Made by a program: the position numbers and the translations under genes | In this document: positions 7,764 through 17,388 of the stretch, piece by piece | How the letters are laid out: each line of letters opens with the position of its first letter | How positions within the stretch are numbered: the stretch's first letter is position 1 | Notes under the pieces: generated by a model | What the model was told of the DNA's origin: nothing | The model's input: only the letters and a program-made list of their open reading frames with translations | Databases searched by the model: none | Assembly (NCBI GenBank): GCA_949788275.1 | Contig: OX460916.1 | Coordinates: 1,364,001-1,428,000 of the forward strand | DNA from: Weeksellaceae bacterium | GTDB lineage: Bacteria; Bacteroidota; Bacteroidia; Flavobacteriales; Weeksellaceae | Direction: 5' to 3' | Length of the DNA: 64,000 bases

Positions 7764-9152
7764 TTATTCTTTTGTGATAACAGCCATCATTTCAGCTTCC
7801 ACTGCAATGGTGTTGTTAACATAGCCATACCCATGCATATGGACAATACCACGGCGAATTGGCTTAACTAATTCTAACTTGAATACAATCGTATCCCCAG
7901 GAACGATCTTGCGCTTGAATTTAGCGTTTTCAATTTTCATGAAATACGTTGAATATTCTTGCGGGTTTTCTAAGTCACCTAGGATTAATAAGCCACCTAA
8001 TTGCGCCATTGCTTCTATTTGCAAAACACCTGGCATAACAGGTTCTTTAGGGAAATGACCTACAAAAAATGGTTCGTTCATCGTTACATTCTTCACACCG
8101 ACAAGGCTTGTAGGCGTTTTAGAAATCACCTTATCAATTAATAAGAAAGGTGGACGGTGAGGTAATAATTTCATGATATCGTTGATGGTATAAACCGGTT
8201 CAACATTGATATCAAATTCGGGAATTTTATTTCGTTGGGCTAACTTAATTTGCTTGCTCAATTTTTTTGCAAAATTGGTGTTGGTGTGGTGTCCTGGTTT
8301 TGTAGCAATAATTTTGGCCTTTAACTTGGTTCCAATTAAAGCTAAATCACCTACCACATCTAACAATTTATGACGAGCGGCTTCGTTCGGGTAGTGCAAG
8401 GTCAAATGGTCTAAAATACCATTTGGACGGATCGCAACATCGTCTCTATTGAAGGCTTTGCATAATTTGTCTTTGGTTTCTGGCGTAATTTCTTTATCGA
8501 CATACACAATGGCATTATCTAGATCGCCTCCTTTTACAAGGCCAGCCTCTAATAATTGCTCTAATTCGTGTAAGAAACAGAACGTACGGGCTTCAGAAAT
8601 CTCTTCCTTAAAATTCTTAATCGAATTTAAGGTTGCGTTTTGTGTTCCAAGCACTTTTGTCCCAAAATCGACCATCGTCGTAATTTGGTAATCATCGGCT
8701 GGAATAGCCGTGATTTCTGATCCGGTTTCTGGATCGACATAGGTAACAATTTCTTTAATTTTAAAGTATTCTCTTTCCTTGTCTTGTTCGACAATTCCGG
8801 CATCTTCAATCGCTTGAACGAAAAACTTCGAAGAACCGTCCATAATTGGAGGTTCAGCATTGTCTATTTCTATATAACAGTTGTCAATATCCATACCTAC
8901 CAAAGCCGCTAAAACGTGTTCGGTGGTATGTATCTTCACTCCTTTCTTTTCTAGTGTTGTTCCTCTTGCGGTACTAACCACATACTGAGCATCGGCTTCT
9001 ACTTGAGGATTTCCCTCAAGATCGGTTCTAACAAATACAAAACCAACATCTGGATCAGCTGGTTTAAATTTTAATTGAACGTTCTTTCCTGTATGTAAAC
9101 CTACGCCAGAAAGAACAGCTTCTTTTGCTAAAGTTTTTTGCTTATCAGACAT
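7764..9152 (-). CDS. lpxC/fabZ: Bifunctional LpxC deacetylase / FabZ dehydratase
   Basis: The 462-residue fusion joins two enzymes. The N-terminal part (about residues 1-300) is LpxC, the zinc deacetylase that commits UDP-3-O-acyl-GlcNAc to lipid A, with KIHTTEHVLAALVG and HLTLHYPNEAARHKLLD. The C-terminal part (about 310-462) is FabZ, the 3-hydroxyacyl-ACP dehydratase, with FFVGHFPKEPVMPGVLQIEA carrying the catalytic His and Glu. This fusion is characteristic of Bacteroidota. It lies between lpxD and lpxA with gaps of 6 and 8 bp, so the three are translated from one message. Confidence 0.97.
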   Translation of the reverse strand: MSDKQKTLAKEAVLSGVGLHTGKNVQLKFKPADPDVGFVFVRTDLEGNPQVEADAQYVVSTARGTTLEKKGVKIHTTEHVLAALVGMDIDNCYIEIDNAEPPIMDGSSKFFVQAIEDAGIVEQDKEREYFKIKEIVTYVDPETGSEITAIPADDYQITTMVDFGTKVLGTQNATLNSIKNFKEEISEARTFCFLHELEQLLEAGLVKGGDLDNAIVYVDKEITPETKDKLCKAFNRDDVAIRPNGILDHLTLHYPNEAARHKLLDVVGDLALIGTKLKAKIIATKPGHHTNTNFAKKLSKQIKLAQRNKIPEFDINVEPVYTINDIMKLLPHRPPFLLIDKVISKTPTSLVGVKNVTMNEPFFVGHFPKEPVMPGVLQIEAMAQLGGLLILGDLENPQEYSTYFMKIENAKFKRKIVPGDTIVFKLELVKPIRRGIVHMHGYGYVNNTIAVEAEMMAVITKE

Positions 9153-9158
9153 TAACTT

Positions 9159-10184
9159 CTACTTTTGTTTGAATTCTTTTTCTAATTGGTCGATTCTTTT
9201 GACGATTTCAGGAAAATTTCTGAAATAGACATAAGATCTACGAAAATCTTTGGCATCCATCGCTGGTGAGCCATACAACTGGTGTTTCGATTCTACATCA
9301 TTATTAACGCCACTCTGTGCTTGAATATGCACATAATCACCTATGGTTAAATGACCTACAATCCCCACTTGTCCTCCAATCATACAGTTTTTTCCTACTT
9401 TCGTAGAACCTGCAATACCTGTTTGTGATGCAATAACGGTATTTTCTCCGATTTGAACATTATGTGCAATCTGAATTTGATTATCTAATTTCACACCTTT
9501 TCCAATAATCGTTGATCCCATAGTTGCGCGATCGATGGTTGTTCCTGAACCTATTTCCACCTGATCGTGAATAATTACGTTGCCAATTTGGGGTACTTTT
9601 TCAAAAGAGCCATCGGCCGTTGGTGCAAAACCAAAACCATCAGACCCAATAACCACATTGGCATGCATAACACAGTTATTTCCTATTTCACATCCATCAT
9701 AGATTTGCGTACCGGAATGAATCACGGTATTGTCTCCTATGCGAACATTATCGGCAATACTAACATTGGGATAAATTTTTACATTATTCCCTAGGATAAC
9801 ATGAGCACCAATATAGGAAAAACTTCCAATATAAATATCTTCGCCAAGTACAGCGGTTGAATGAATTTTTACAAATTCTTCAATGCCTACTTTTTGATTT
9901 TTTATTGCATTGTAATGATTCAATAATTGAGTGAATGCATGATAAGCATCCTTTACCACGATTTGAGTCGCTTGAATAGGATGAGTAGGAACAAAATCTT
10001 CACTCACAATCACTACAGAAGATTGCGTTTCGTAAATATAATGTTCGTATTTCGGGTTTGCTAAAAAGGAAATACTCCCAGGGGTTCCTTCTTCAATCTT
10101 TGCCAAAGTAGAGACTTCAGCCTGATTGTCGCCTTTAACAACTCCGTTTAATAAATTTGCAATTTCCGCAGCTTTAAATTTCAT
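9159..10184 (-). CDS. lpxD: UDP-3-O-acylglucosamine N-acyltransferase LpxD
   Basis: LpxD adds the second 3-hydroxyacyl chain, on nitrogen, in lipid A synthesis. The protein has an N-terminal uridine-binding domain (about residues 1-100), a hexapeptide beta-helix (about 110-290, with GSDGFGFAP and IDRATMGSTIIGKG), and a C-terminal helix. I start it at the ATG at 10184 (MKFKAAEIANLL). A longer reading would begin with TTG at 10193, but that codon lies inside the -7 promoter box. It is the first gene of the lpx-efp operon. Confidence 0.95.
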   Translation of the reverse strand: MKFKAAEIANLLNGVVKGDNQAEVSTLAKIEEGTPGSISFLANPKYEHYIYETQSSVVIVSEDFVPTHPIQATQIVVKDAYHAFTQLLNHYNAIKNQKVGIEEFVKIHSTAVLGEDIYIGSFSYIGAHVILGNNVKIYPNVSIADNVRIGDNTVIHSGTQIYDGCEIGNNCVMHANVVIGSDGFGFAPTADGSFEKVPQIGNVIIHDQVEIGSGTTIDRATMGSTIIGKGVKLDNQIQIAHNVQIGENTVIASQTGIAGSTKVGKNCMIGGQVGIVGHLTIGDYVHIQAQSGVNNDVESKHQLYGSPAMDAKDFRRSYVYFRNFPEIVKRIDQLEKEFKQK

Positions 10185-10190
10185 AGTCCG

Positions 10191-10198
10191 CAAAAGTA
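10191..10198 (-). promoter_or_regulatory. -7 box of the lpx-efp operon
   Basis: TACTTTTG on the minus strand fits TAnnTTTG fully. It ends 6 nt before the lpxD ATG, so the transcript would be leaderless or nearly so. The -33 element is weak. Confidence 0.55.
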
Positions 10199-10267
10199 AG
10201 AATTATAATTAAATTTATAAAGTGTTTCGTTAAGATTTTAACAAGTTTGTCAATTAAGTCCTGCCCT

Positions 10268-11488
10268 TCAGGTTAGCGTATGAATATGCCACTTGATGTA
10301 AGGTTGCTGCAAGTATTGGGTTAACAAACTCTTCTCTGATGTTGAGATCTCTTTTACCCGTCCATTTTTATACAAAATAGTAATGGGATAGTGTTGTGCA
10401 TCATAAGCAAAGAAGGTTACTTTTTCTTGTTGTACAAAATAATCGGCATTAGAAACGCCCCATTTTTTCATGATTTTTTCTTTTTCAGCTTCGAGCTGAT
10501 TAAGAGATATTGGTTTTTCTGTTATTGTGGTCTTCGGTAATTTGCGTTCAACAATAGAACAGGCCAATTTACGAAGTATGGTATCGGCATGATATTGCCA
10601 TTCTTTAATCGCTGAAAGGACATCGCTATCGTCTAAGCGAGAAAAAATTTCCAATCCCTCTTCCGATAAACCTTGCTCTTGGTCTGGTTTATATAAAAAA
10701 TAGTGCAAAGCGGGCGATGCAAACAAGGTTTCACCTACAGAAGCTAATTCTTTCGCCCGTTTAAGGGTCTGAATTAAATAGGTTTCAGCCGCAAAAGATT
10801 TCTTGTGAAAATAAACTTGAGAATACATGAATAGACGAGCCATCAGGAATTTCTCGACCGAATGGATGCCTTTGGCTTCAATTACCAATTGATTTTCGGC
10901 GACATTCATCATCGAGATAATACGATCAGGATTAATATTCCCTTCTACAACACCTGTATAAAAGCTATCACGTTTGAGATAATCTAACCGATCAACATCC
11001 AACTGGCTAGAGACCAATTGCGTTAAGAAGGCTTTCGGGTATTCTCCTTTAAAAATAGAGATCGCAAGGGTTAATTCCCCTTCAAACTCTTCGTTTAATT
11101 TCTCCATTAAACGCAAGGATATTTCTTCGTGATGAGCCCCTTCTATAATCGTATTCTCTAAGGAGTGTGAATATGGGCCATGCCCTAAATCGTGCAATAG
11201 AATAGCCACTAAAGCCCCGTTTTCCTCTTCGGGTGTAATTTCTATACCTTTGCGCTTGAGCACATTCAATGCTTTTTGCATCAAATACATGCACCCTAAG
11301 GCGTGGTGGAATCGTGAATGTTTGGCCCCTGGATATACCAATTCGGTTAATCCGGTTTGTGAAATTCTTCGCAACCGCTGAAAATAGCGGTGTTGAATGA
11401 TTTCATAAATCAGTTGATTCGGTATATTGATAAATCCATGTACTGGATCGTTCATGACTTTTAACTTGGGGCGCGCGTACTTCTTCAA
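10268..11488 (-). CDS. HD-domain phosphohydrolase, dGTPase-like
   Basis: The 406-residue protein has the metal-binding HD signature in two parts, HHALGCMYLMQKA and LLHDLGHGPYSHSLEN, and the family opening NDPVHGFINIP. It belongs to the HD superfamily near dNTP triphosphohydrolases; the substrate is not proven. The listed start is a TTG (LKKYARPK). The first ATG, at 11455, begins directly at MNDPVHGF, which looks slightly short for the family, so the start is uncertain. It precedes lpxD after 83 bp and is divergent from porX. Confidence 0.85.
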   Translation of the reverse strand: MKKYARPKLKVMNDPVHGFINIPNQLIYEIIQHRYFQRLRRISQTGLTELVYPGAKHSRFHHALGCMYLMQKALNVLKRKGIEITPEEENGALVAILLHDLGHGPYSHSLENTIIEGAHHEEISLRLMEKLNEEFEGELTLAISIFKGEYPKAFLTQLVSSQLDVDRLDYLKRDSFYTGVVEGNINPDRIISMMNVAENQLVIEAKGIHSVEKFLMARLFMYSQVYFHKKSFAAETYLIQTLKRAKELASVGETLFASPALHYFLYKPDQEQGLSEEGLEIFSRLDDSDVLSAIKEWQYHADTILRKLACSIVERKLPKTTITEKPISLNQLEAEKEKIMKKWGVSNADYFVQQEKVTFFAYDAQHYPITILYKNGRVKEISTSEKSLLTQYLQQPYIKWHIHTLT

Positions 11489-11508
11489 ACGATTTGTATT
11501 TATGTTAA

Positions 11509-11516
11509 CAAATATA
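11509..11516 (-). promoter_or_regulatory. -7 box of the HD phosphohydrolase gene
   Basis: TATATTTG on the minus strand matches TAnnTTTG exactly, 20 nt upstream of the TTG start. No good -33 box is seen. Confidence 0.5.
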
Positions 11517-11651
11517 ATGAATTATCTGGTTACTGTTTTTGCAGATTACCCATTTTACGCCCATATTAACAAAGTATTTTGATTTTTGCTTTACTGCTTT
11601 CTTTATATTTGACTAAATATACCCTTGTATTAATTCTAGAAAAAGAACCTT

Positions 11652-13205
11652 ATGGCCATTAAAATATTATGGATTGACGATGAAATAGATTTGCTTAAAC
11701 CGCATGCATTATTTTTAGAAAAAAAAGGATACACCACCACTATGTTAAACAATGCGACAGACGCTTTAGAAATTATCGAAAACGAGAATTTTGAAGCCGT
11801 CTTAATCGATGAAAATATGCCCGGACTAAGTGGACTTGAAGCTTTGCCCAAGATTAAAGAACTCCGCCCGAATCTACCCGTTATTATGGTGACCAAGAGT
11901 GAAGAAGAGCATATTATGGAAGATGCGATTGGATCTCATATTGCCGATTATCTCATAAAACCGGTTAACCCCAATCAAATCTTACTGAGCTTAAAGAAAA
12001 TATTGGACAGCTCGAAGATTATAACCGAAAAAACCGTTATTCATTACCAACAAGAGTTTAGAAAGATTTCGATGGATATGATGAATGCCCGCGATTATGA
12101 AGATTGGCAAGAAATATACAAAAAACTCGTATTCTGGGAATTGGAACTCGAAAATATCGAAGACAAAGCCTTATCTGAAATTATTGATAACCAGAAAAAA
12201 GAAGCCAATGCCGCCTTCTTTAAATTTATAGAACGCAATTACGAAGATTGGTTGAATACAGAAGACGATAAACCCATTATTTCGGCAACCGCATTTAAAG
12301 AAATGGTTGTTCCCCACTTATCGGCCGACGAAAAAGTGCTTTTAATTATGGTGGATAATCTACGGTATGACCAATGGAAAACGATAGAACCACTCTTCCA
12401 AAAACATTACAATATTGCCAAAGAAAGTTCGTATTACAGTATCTTACCTTCGGCAACACAGTATGCAAGAAATGCTTTCTTCGCTGGTTTAATGCCGTTA
12501 GAAATCGAAAAAAAATACCCTCAGTATTGGTTAAACGATACCGAGGAAGGCAATAAAAATATGCACGAGAAGGAATTGGTCGCGGAACAACTAAAACGCT
12601 ACGGACTAGGGAATTTGAGTTTAAATTATTACAAAATTTTAAATTCAGACTTCGAAAAGAAAATCCTCGACGAATTCAACAATTATAAAAACAATAACCT
12701 AAACATTATTGTCTACAATTTTATCGATATCCTTTCCCATGCGAAAACCGATAACCGAATCGTGAGTGAAATGATCCGTAACGACAAGACCTATCGCTCG
12801 ATAACGAAACACTGGTTCGAGAATTCTTACTTAATGGAAATTGTAAAAAAAGCCGCCATCCACGGCATTAAATTACTGGTTACCACCGATCACGGTACCA
12901 TTTTCGTAAAAGAACCTACCAAGGTGATTGGCGACAAGGATTCGAGCACTAACCTGCGTTATAAACTTGGGCGTCAATTGCAGTACGACCCAAAGGATGT
13001 TTATGCGGTAGATCAACCCGAAAAATTATTCCTTCCTAAAGTAAATGTCACATCAAAGTATATCTTTGCAAAAGAAAATTTATTTTTAACCTATCCAAAG
13101 AATTACAATCACTTTGTAAATTATTACAAAGACACCTATCAACACGGTGGCATTTCTTTGGAAGAAATCATTATCCCTTTTGTGGTCTTAACACCTAAGA
13201 ATTAA
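11652..13205 (+). CDS. porX: PorX: response regulator / PglZ phosphatase of the T9SS
   Basis: PorX is the Bacteroidota regulator that works with the sensor PorY to control the type IX secretion system. The 517-residue protein starts with a CheY-like receiver (residues 3-118; acidic pair Asp9-Asp10, phospho-acceptor Asp53, Thr81, Lys103). A helical linker follows, then a C-terminal PglZ domain of the alkaline phosphatase superfamily (about 205-517; MVDNLRYDQW, nucleophile candidate Thr269 in LPSATQYARN, and TTDHGTIFV). tsaE starts immediately after the stop codon. No T9SS structural gene is in the window, so its targets lie elsewhere. Confidence 0.95.
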   Translation: MAIKILWIDDEIDLLKPHALFLEKKGYTTTMLNNATDALEIIENENFEAVLIDENMPGLSGLEALPKIKELRPNLPVIMVTKSEEEHIMEDAIGSHIADYLIKPVNPNQILLSLKKILDSSKIITEKTVIHYQQEFRKISMDMMNARDYEDWQEIYKKLVFWELELENIEDKALSEIIDNQKKEANAAFFKFIERNYEDWLNTEDDKPIISATAFKEMVVPHLSADEKVLLIMVDNLRYDQWKTIEPLFQKHYNIAKESSYYSILPSATQYARNAFFAGLMPLEIEKKYPQYWLNDTEEGNKNMHEKELVAEQLKRYGLGNLSLNYYKILNSDFEKKILDEFNNYKNNNLNIIVYNFIDILSHAKTDNRIVSEMIRNDKTYRSITKHWFENSYLMEIVKKAAIHGIKLLVTTDHGTIFVKEPTKVIGDKDSSTNLRYKLGRQLQYDPKDVYAVDQPEKLFLPKVNVTSKYIFAKENLFLTYPKNYNHFVNYYKDTYQHGGISLEEIIIPFVVLTPKN

Positions 13206-13610
13206 ATGGAATTTATACTGAATTCAATCGATGATATCCCCGCGGTATCGAAAGAAATAATAGCTCAACTGGTTCATCCTGTCATCTGTTTTCAAGGTGA
13301 AATGGGTGCAGGAAAAACAACATTTATTAAGCAATTAGTAAAAGACTTGGGCGTTACAGACCAGGTCTCTAGTCCTACCTTTTCCATTGTCAACGAGTAC
13401 CAAACCGACCAAAAAACCATTTACCATTTCGATTGTTACCGTTTAGAATCGGAAGAAGAAGCCTATGATTTCGGAATTGAGGAGTATCTTTACGGTGACG
13501 GATTGTGTTTGATTGAATGGCCAAGTAAAATTGCATCGCTAATTCCCGATCAACATCATGTACTAACCATCCTTCAAGAAGATCAACAACGACGTTTAAT
13601 TTTTGAATAA
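13206..13610 (+). CDS. tsaE: tRNA t6A synthesis ATPase TsaE
   Basis: TsaE is the small P-loop ATPase of the complex (with TsaB and TsaD) that makes threonylcarbamoyl-adenosine 37 in ANN-decoding tRNAs. The 134-residue length is normal for the family. The Walker A motif is GEMGAGKTT (31-39), and further family motifs are SSPTFSIVNEY and HFDCYRLE. It abuts porX with no gap, and ald follows after 6 bp, so the three are co-transcribed. Confidence 0.95.
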   Translation: MEFILNSIDDIPAVSKEIIAQLVHPVICFQGEMGAGKTTFIKQLVKDLGVTDQVSSPTFSIVNEYQTDQKTIYHFDCYRLESEEEAYDFGIEEYLYGDGLCLIEWPSKIASLIPDQHHVLTILQEDQQRRLIFE

Positions 13611-13616
13611 ACCCTT

Positions 13617-14822
13617 ATGGACGGAAAACATTTTTACACCCCTTTTACACACGAAGAGCTTATCCCTCAACCCGAGTGTTTAGAAATTCCTCGCAAAAAG
13701 GAACGCTTTAGCATTGGTATCCCCAAAGATAACAACAACCAAGAAAAGCGGGTAATGTTAACCCCCGATGCCATTGAAGTATTGGTGAACAATGGACACG
13801 AAGTAACCATTGAAACCGATGCTGGAAAAGACGCGCATTATTCCGATCAAGAATACGCAGACGCTGGAGCACAAATTGCTTACAGCGCGAAAGAAGTCTT
13901 AGAAAAATCGGTTATTCTTAAAGTTGGCCCCTTGTGTTTAGATGAAATAGAGCACCTAAAACCCAATACCCTTGTTATTTCTTCTCTGCCCGCCAATACC
14001 CTTTCAAAAGCTTATTTTGAAGAATTGAGCAAGAAGAAAGTCACCGCTGTTGGATTTGAATTCATCGAAGACGAAAAAGACCAATTACCCGTTGTGCGCT
14101 TATTAAGTGAAATTGCAGGCACAACAGCTGTATTAGTCGCCAGTGAATTAATGTCCTCTGCCCATGGCGGGAATGGGTTAATGATGGGCGGTATTACAGG
14201 TGTTCGACCAACCGAAGTCGTTATTCTAGGCGCCGGAACCGTGGCCGAGAATGCCACACGTACCGCCTTAGGCTTAGGTGCATCGGTTCGTGTATTCGAC
14301 AATTCTTTAAGTCGTTTAAGGCGATTACAACAAAACATTGGTCAACGAATCTCTACTTCGACCATTGATCCGAAAGAATTAGGTAAAGCGTTGCGTCGTT
14401 GCGACCTTGTTATAGGGGCCTTAAGAGGAGATTCCCGTACCCCATGTGTTGTAACCGAAGACCAAGTGACCAAGATGAAGTCGGGCGCTGTGATTATTGA
14501 TGTAAGTATCGATCAAGGCGGCTGCTTCGAAACCTCGGAAGTCACCACCCACGACCAGCCCACTTTCATAAAACATGACGTCATTCATTATGCCGTTTCC
14601 AACCTTACCTCTCGCGTTGCAAGAACCTCAACCAAAGCGCTTAGCAACTTTTTCCTGTCCTATCTTTTAATGATTTCCCAAGAAGGAGGATTTGAAACCG
14701 TTGTAAAAACCGATAAAACAGTTAGAAATGGTGTATATTTGTACAAAGGTAGAACCGTAAAAAGCAACTTAAGTGTGTGGTTCGATTTGCCTTTACACGA
14801 TATTAATTTATTAATTATATGA
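13617..14822 (+). CDS. ald: Alanine dehydrogenase
   Basis: This 401-residue enzyme of the AlaDH/PNT family interconverts L-alanine and pyruvate with NAD and ammonia. Visible are the N-terminal family segment (IGIPKDNNNQEKRVMLTPDA), the Rossmann loop VVILGAGTVAENATRTALGLG, and later AVIIDVSIDQGGCFETS. The N-terminus carries about 30 extra residues before the usual start, as is common in Bacteroidota homologues. It overlaps the next gene by 4 bp (ATGA). A role other than alanine dehydrogenation within the family is possible but less likely. Confidence 0.9.
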   Translation: MDGKHFYTPFTHEELIPQPECLEIPRKKERFSIGIPKDNNNQEKRVMLTPDAIEVLVNNGHEVTIETDAGKDAHYSDQEYADAGAQIAYSAKEVLEKSVILKVGPLCLDEIEHLKPNTLVISSLPANTLSKAYFEELSKKKVTAVGFEFIEDEKDQLPVVRLLSEIAGTTAVLVASELMSSAHGGNGLMMGGITGVRPTEVVILGAGTVAENATRTALGLGASVRVFDNSLSRLRRLQQNIGQRISTSTIDPKELGKALRRCDLVIGALRGDSRTPCVVTEDQVTKMKSGAVIIDVSIDQGGCFETSEVTTHDQPTFIKHDVIHYAVSNLTSRVARTSTKALSNFFLSYLLMISQEGGFETVVKTDKTVRNGVYLYKGRTVKSNLSVWFDLPLHDINLLII

Positions 14823-15199
14823 CATTTTCTCAACGATTTTTAAGGTTTATGATGGGGGTAGGAATTGGTTTAGGATTTCTAGCCATGGCCTTTGGTCCTC
14901 GCGCCTTTTCTTGTAGCTATTTTCCCAACGCACGTGTTTTAGACGAAGCAAAATTTAAGCGCCTATCGCTTTCAGCTGAAGCCAATCAATTTTTTGCCGA
15001 CGAAAAATTAGACTCTGTTTTCCTGAAAGATCAATTATTCAAAAAAAGTAAAATCGATTTCGATAACTCCAAAAAGGATCAAACCCCTTGCCGCGAGTAT
15101 ATCGCTAATTATACCAGCAAAGACCGTAAGCAAGACTATGTCTTTACCTTCGAAATTTGTAAAGAGACCTCAGAACTAATGAGTATCAAAAAGAAATAA
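14819..15199 (+). CDS. Small membrane-anchored protein of unknown function
   Basis: The 126-residue product has one N-terminal hydrophobic segment (about residues 8-32) and a soluble, charged remainder of about 90 residues. It has four cysteines (two of them in CSYFPNARV and DQTPCREYI), perhaps forming disulfides outside the cytoplasm. It is translationally coupled to ald through an ATGA overlap and is followed by a strong terminator. I do not recognise a named family. Similar proteins downstream of ald would be expected in relatives. Confidence 0.7.
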   Translation: MTFSQRFLRFMMGVGIGLGFLAMAFGPRAFSCSYFPNARVLDEAKFKRLSLSAEANQFFADEKLDSVFLKDQLFKKSKIDFDNSKKDQTPCREYIANYTSKDRKQDYVFTFEICKETSELMSIKKK

Positions 15200-15200
15200 A

Positions 15201-15231
15201 AAAAAACCGGAAAATGCTTCCGGTTTTTTTT
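15201..15231 (+). terminator. Terminator of the porX-tsaE-ald operon
   Basis: AAAACCGGAA and TTCCGGTTTT form a 10-bp stem with a 5-nt loop, followed by a T-run, directly after the stop codon at 15199. Confidence 0.9.
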
Positions 15232-15265
15232 GGGGCTTTGTTTGAATCAAAATAACCTTTATTCG

Positions 15266-15378
15266 TTGGGCGCAACCCTACGGGTCGGGCTTTTCGCTAT
15301 ATCTTTGGGCCAAGAAATAGATGATTTATAAGAACATTGGGGTCTGGCCCAAAGGATGCCGCTTCAATCCCTTGCGCA
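15266..15378 (-). repeat. Dispersed intergenic repeat, copy C
   Basis: On the minus strand: AGGGATTGAAGCGGCATC, then a perfect 9-bp stem (CTTTGGGCC at 15356-15364 with its complement at 15303-15311), then ATATAGCGAAAAGCCCG and a tail with GCGCCCAAC. It is of the second subtype, like D, E and G. The stem sequence differs from all of them. Confidence 0.7.
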
Positions 15379-15478
15379 AATCCTACTAGGATTATCGCTT
15401 TCCTAGGAAGAGCCGCTTAACGTTTACTTTGTTAACGAGTTCAAACGTATCGAGATTAAGGCGTTTATATAAATCGAC

Positions 15479-16795
15479 TTATTCCTTCTTTACAAAACCA
15501 AATGTTTTCCCTCCTTGCAGTAATTTCAAGGTTTTACCATTTGTCCCAAAAATTATTTTCACCTTCGCTGGTGCAAATTCAAATTCTGTAACGGAAACAG
15601 GGGATAATGCAAAAGAAGGCTGCCCCGTTGCTTGGGCATGCAAATAACCATCGGTGATAAAGATCTTTATACCCAGGGGAACATCCTTCGATGTGAAATC
15701 GCCCACATAACCTTCAAGAATATTTTTATCTACTGCGATCACTTTCGATACCACCGGAAAATCTATTGGAAGACCATGGGTTGCATTCATCAGATTGATT
15801 AAAATACCATTGGTTGAAATCTGATTTGAATTCTGGATAACCGAATAACTCATAGAATTGCTTGGATCATACATCATCATAGAGCTAAAAGCATCTATTC
15901 CACCCGAATGACCAATCATTTTCTTGGCTGCATAAGGCCATTCAAAAAGGCCAAAACCAAAGCCATCTTTCAACGTCATCATTGCTGCTAAAGACGCCTT
16001 ATTCACAATTTTACCCTGCATTAAAGCAGTGATAAAAAGGGTTAATTCGGTTGGCGTTGAAACCATATTCCCTGCTCCAAGCGGAACAGAAGGATCTGTT
16101 TCTGTGGATGGAACAAATCGATCCACCTTCCATTCAAATGATACCGCTTCATTATTTAAAACGTTAATCGGTCCACCTACACGGGTAGCTTTCAGTTTCA
16201 GCGGTTTTGTAATATAACGTTCCAACAGGTATTGGTACGATTTTTTACTGACGTCTTCTAAAATAAACGACAGTAAAATATAATTCGAATTGGAATAATC
16301 CATTTGACTATCGGGCTCAAAACTCGATGGATAAGCCCCAATCTTCGTTAATAAGGTCGCTTTGGAAATGGGCTGACTATTCCACGTTAAATAATCGGCT
16401 TCATTGGTGAAATTATAAATTCCACTGCGGTGTTGCAGTAAATGGGAAATCGTAATTTTATCGGCATTAACAATTTGCGGATAATAGGCAGAAAGCAGAT
16501 CGTCTAACCTCAATTTTTTTTCTTCCACCATTTTCATAATCAAGGTGGCTGTAAAGGTTTTTGTAATGGACCCAATTCTAAATATCGTTTGATTGTTGTT
16601 GAGGGTGTGTAAGTCCCTTTTACCAAATGCATTGGTATAAATAGGCTGTCCATCTTTAAAAATGGACGCTGAACCCGAGCCTATATTTTGCTTTTGCATA
16701 GCCGTGTACAGACTGTCTAGGCTTGCTTTATTTACCTCTTGTGCAAACAGAAGGCTACCTGACAAAAACCAGGTGGATAACCATAAATTTTTCAT
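15479..16795 (-). CDS. Secreted serine hydrolase, beta-lactamase class C fold
   Basis: The 438-residue protein has a signal peptide (to about Ala18). It carries the three motifs of class C beta-lactamases, DD-peptidases and related esterases: SITK (76-79, nucleophile Ser76), YSN (167-169) and HSGG (296-299) in place of KTG. The C-terminal 90 residues form an extra small beta domain. It acts in the periplasm or outside the cell; esterase or peptidase activity is more likely than antibiotic resistance. It overlaps the preceding membrane-protein gene by 4 bp (ATGA), in a three-gene operon led by a DUF2089 regulator. Confidence 0.85.
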   Translation of the reverse strand: MKNLWLSTWFLSGSLLFAQEVNKASLDSLYTAMQKQNIGSGSASIFKDGQPIYTNAFGKRDLHTLNNNQTIFRIGSITKTFTATLIMKMVEEKKLRLDDLLSAYYPQIVNADKITISHLLQHRSGIYNFTNEADYLTWNSQPISKATLLTKIGAYPSSFEPDSQMDYSNSNYILLSFILEDVSKKSYQYLLERYITKPLKLKATRVGGPINVLNNEAVSFEWKVDRFVPSTETDPSVPLGAGNMVSTPTELTLFITALMQGKIVNKASLAAMMTLKDGFGFGLFEWPYAAKKMIGHSGGIDAFSSMMMYDPSNSMSYSVIQNSNQISTNGILINLMNATHGLPIDFPVVSKVIAVDKNILEGYVGDFTSKDVPLGIKIFITDGYLHAQATGQPSFALSPVSVTEFEFAPAKVKIIFGTNGKTLKLLQGGKTFGFVKKE

Positions 16796-17388
16796 ATTCG
16801 ATAAGGTATTAATTGAAATACGAGTGTGGTAATCATCACCAAAACAATGGTGGTCATGATAAAAACAAGCAATCTTTTTGTTGTTTTACTGTTGGTTGCT
16901 GTTTTAAAACCTTGGTACATATAATAAAACATAAGGGCCATAAATGCTAAAGCGGCGACCGTAAAAAGCATCATGACCACCATGGTTGTTGCATTTTGAA
17001 TGGCGATATAATCTTTGGCCTCTACAGCGTTCTCTATATCTGCTAAGGTTTTTGTAATAAAAGGCAGCATAGTAACTAAAATGATCCCATAAAAAGCCGT
17101 TCTTGCAACCAAAACCGTAGCAACGATATCAATAAAACGCGTCTTGCTATAGATAATTTTTCCCACGACAAAATAGATCAAAATGGCTAGGATGACATGG
17201 ACACTATTCTGATAAAGAATACTTGGAAACGAAAATTCCTCGGCAGCTCGCTGATAGCTAACCAGACTAAAGAAACTTCCGCCTTGGAGATAGGCGAGGT
17301 AAGAGAATAAAAAATGAGCGACTAATCCAACAAGAATAAGCTGTTTTTCGGAAAAATACGTAAAAGGCTTTAAAATTTTACTCATCAT
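16792..17388 (-). CDS. Multi-pass membrane protein (Yip1-like topology)
   Basis: The 198-residue protein has about five hydrophobic segments (near residues 17-35, 60-80, 88-110, 130-155 and 170-192) and no recognisable catalytic motif. The size and spacing resemble Yip1-type bacterial membrane proteins, which is only a structural suggestion. It overlaps the upstream DUF2089 gene by 11 bp and the downstream hydrolase gene by 4 bp, so the three are translationally coupled. Two adjacent ATGs (17388 and 17385) could start it. Confidence 0.65.
   Translation of the reverse strand: MMSKILKPFTYFSEKQLILVGLVAHFLFSYLAYLQGGSFFSLVSYQRAAEEFSFPSILYQNSVHVILAILIYFVVGKIIYSKTRFIDIVATVLVARTAFYGIILVTMLPFITKTLADIENAVEAKDYIAIQNATTMVVMMLFTVAALAFMALMFYYMYQGFKTATNSKTTKRLLVFIMTTIVLVMITTLVFQLIPYRI

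Noticed and set aside
15479-16795. Antibiotic-inactivating beta-lactamase
   Set aside because: The SxxK and YxN motifs fit the fold, but HSGG replaces KTG and the operon context points to an esterase or peptidase role.
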